Shown here: piece by piece, positions 4,628-6,095 of the stretch | Layout of the letters: every line of letters starts with the position of its first letter | How positions within the stretch are numbered: the stretch's first letter is position 1 | NCBI GenBank assembly: GCA_017547395.1 | Contig: JAFYPS010000095.1 | Span: 1-6,095 of the forward strand | Direction of reading: 5' to 3' | Length of the DNA: 6,095 bases | Source: Clostridia bacterium | GTDB taxonomy: Bacteria > Bacillota_A > Clostridia > Oscillospirales > CAG-272 | Notes under the pieces: model-generated | Told to the model about the DNA's origin: nothing | Seen by the model: only the letters and a program-made list of their open reading frames with translations | Database searches by the model: none | Position numbers and translations under genes: made by a program

Positions 4628-6095
4628 TTAAACTCTGAACTGATAATCGTATAAATCTTTGTAAATGCCGCCGATTTCCATAAGCGCGCTGTGGTCTCCG
4701 CGCTCCTTTATGCCCTCGTCGGTCATAACTATAATTTCATCCGCCTTTTTAACCGTGGAAAGACGGTGTGCAACAACTATTGTGGTTCTGCCAACCGAAA
4801 GCTCGCCAAGGCTCTCGGAAATCTGCTTTTCGGTTGCATTGTCAAGCGCGCTCGTCGCCTCGTCAAGAATAAGAATAGGCGGATTCTTGAGGAATACGCG
4901 CGCTATCGCAACTCTCTGCTTTTGTCCGCCCGAAAGCTTGACGCCGCGCTCGCCTACCTGAGTTTCATACCCGTCGGGAAGGCTCATTATGTACTCGTGA
5001 ATGTTTGCACGCTTTGCCGCCGCTATCATCTCCTCCTCGCTGACGTTCTTCGTGCCGTAGCAGATGTTGTCGCGAAGAGTTGAGTCAAAGAGAAATACGT
5101 CCTGTGAAACTATGCCGACCTTGCTTCTGAGTGAGGAAAGCGTGATAGAACGGATATCGCGCCCGTCAATAGAAACGCTGCCCTCTTCAATGTCGTAAAA
5201 ACGCGGAACAATGTTGCAGATCGTAGTCTTTCCGCCGCCTGACGGACCTACGAGTGCAAGTGTTTTTCCGGGAGCAACCTTAAACGAAAGACCGTTTAAA
5301 ATCCTTCTCGCACCCTCGTCGCCGTAGCGGAAGGTAACGTCCTTGAACTCGATTTCGCCCTTTACGTCCTCTATCGGAGTCGCGTCCTCGCTGTCGCACT
5401 CGGCAGGGGTGTCCATAATGGAGCAAAAGCGTTCAAAGCCGCTCATACCGTTCTGGAACTGCTCGATAAAGTTTACAAGGCGGTTGATAGGGTCGGTAAA
5501 CACGTTTGCATAAATGAGGAATGCCGCAAAATCACCGGGTGTGATTTTACCGTAAATGCAGAAAAGTCCGCCGCTGACAAGCACGATAAGCTTGAGCAGG
5601 TCAAACATAAGCGTTGACGTGCTGTGGAACTGCGCCATTGCCATAAGCGCCTTTTCTCTGACCGAAACGTACTTCTTTGTAACCGTGTCAAACTTCTCGT
5701 TTTCATAGTCGTCGGCAACGTACGCCTTGGTAACGCGGACACCTGTAAGACTGTTTTCGATAGTCGCGTTTATAACCGCGTTTTCCGCGCGCATCGCCTT
5801 GAACTGAACGCTCATTTTATTGCGCATCTTCATAGCGAAAAGCACCATAAACGGCATACACGCAAAGATTATCAGCGTGAGCCAGAGGTTTACGCTCGCC
5901 ATCATAACAAAAGAAGCGATAAGCAACACAATAGCGAGGAAAAGGTCCTCGGGACCGTGGTGCGCAAGCTCGCAAACGTCAAGCAGGTCGCCCACTATTC
6001 TCGATATCAGTGCGCCCGTTTTGTTATCGTCAAAAAACTTAAACGGCAGTTTTTCAATATGGGCAAAAAGGTCGCGGCGCATATCCGCCTGCATC
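4628..6095 (-). CDS. ABC exporter half-transporter (membrane domain plus ATPase), 5' end outside the window
   Basis: The C-terminal 488-plus residues of a fused TMD-NBD exporter of the MsbA/BmrA/Sav1866 type, an ATP-driven inner-membrane pump normally working as a dimer. Members are usually about 570-620 residues, so roughly 100 residues with the first membrane helices are missing. The Met codon at 6094 is internal: the sequence there (MRRDLFAHIEKLPFKFFD) is the intracellular loop typical of this family. Counting from that Met, helices lie near 51-88 (a pair) and 163-200 (a pair). The NBD is complete: A-loop Tyr257, Walker A GPSGGGKTT 283-291, Q-loop Gln331, X-loop TQVGERG 378-384, signature LSGGQ 387-391, Walker B ILILDE 407-412, D-loop SALD 415-418 and His443. 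The ATPase should be active. The substrate (lipid, drug or peptide) cannot be read. A second half-transporter may lie upstream if it is a heterodimer. Confidence 0.93.
   Translation of the reverse strand, partial: MQADMRRDLFAHIEKLPFKFFDDNKTGALISRIVGDLLDVCELAHHGPEDLFLAIVLLIASFVMMASVNLWLTLIIFACMPFMVLFAMKMRNKMSVQFKAMRAENAVINATIENSLTGVRVTKAYVADDYENEKFDTVTKKYVSVREKALMAMAQFHSTSTLMFDLLKLIVLVSGGLFCIYGKITPGDFAAFLIYANVFTDPINRLVNFIEQFQNGMSGFERFCSIMDTPAECDSEDATPIEDVKGEIEFKDVTFRYGDEGARRILNGLSFKVAPGKTLALVGPSGGGKTTICNIVPRFYDIEEGSVSIDGRDIRSITLSSLRSKVGIVSQDVFLFDSTLRDNICYGTKNVSEEEMIAAAKRANIHEYIMSLPDGYETQVGERGVKLSGGQKQRVAIARVFLKNPPILILDEATSALDNATEKQISESLGELSVGRTTIVVAHRLSTVKKADEIIVMTDEGIKERGDHSALMEIGGIYKDLYDYQFRV

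Overview
The window looks like chromosomal DNA from an uncultured gut- or rumen-type Clostridia (Bacillota), perhaps near the Ruminococcaceae/Oscillospiraceae. The grounds are AGGAG ribosome binding sites, a sigma-A type promoter with extended -10, a secreted SGNH hydrolase ending in a dockerin-like tail, and short hairpin repeats between genes. The assignment is an inference; no marker gene for taxonomy was compared.

Layout. Positions 1-77 hold a promoter and ribosome binding site for a large secreted protein on the + strand (78-2849, 923 aa). It has a signal peptide, a beta-strand-repeat region with SGGTF/TGGTF repeats, a complete SGNH/GDSL hydrolase domain, a second region resembling the first, and a short dockerin-like C-terminus with a degenerate second half. 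On the - strand, reading into the window from the right edge, are an ABC exporter half-transporter (4628-6095, 5' end outside the window) and hisS, histidyl-tRNA synthetase (3295-4611). They are 16 bases apart and the hisS Shine-Dalgarno lies in that gap, so they probably form one transcript.

The two transcription directions converge on a 445-base gap (2850-3294), which holds the most striking part of the window. Positions 2853-3164 form a nearly mirror-symmetric element. It has 13-bp terminal inverted repeats, a central 14-bp hairpin, and five small hairpins on each side. The left hairpins are separated by GTGATAT-like spacers and the right ones by the complementary ATATCAC. Paired end to end, it folds as one long stem interrupted by five opposed pairs of side hairpins, that is, a ladder of four-way junctions. 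Its central hairpin has the form of a bidirectional intrinsic terminator. A second, shorter element (3209-3284) with 11-bp imperfect terminal inverted repeats and two mutually exclusive folds sits just downstream of the hisS stop codon.

How the parts work together: the exporter-hisS unit is housekeeping and transport. The secreted hydrolase is a separately promoted gene probably acting on an extracellular polymer. The intergenic repeats sit where transcripts from both sides must end.
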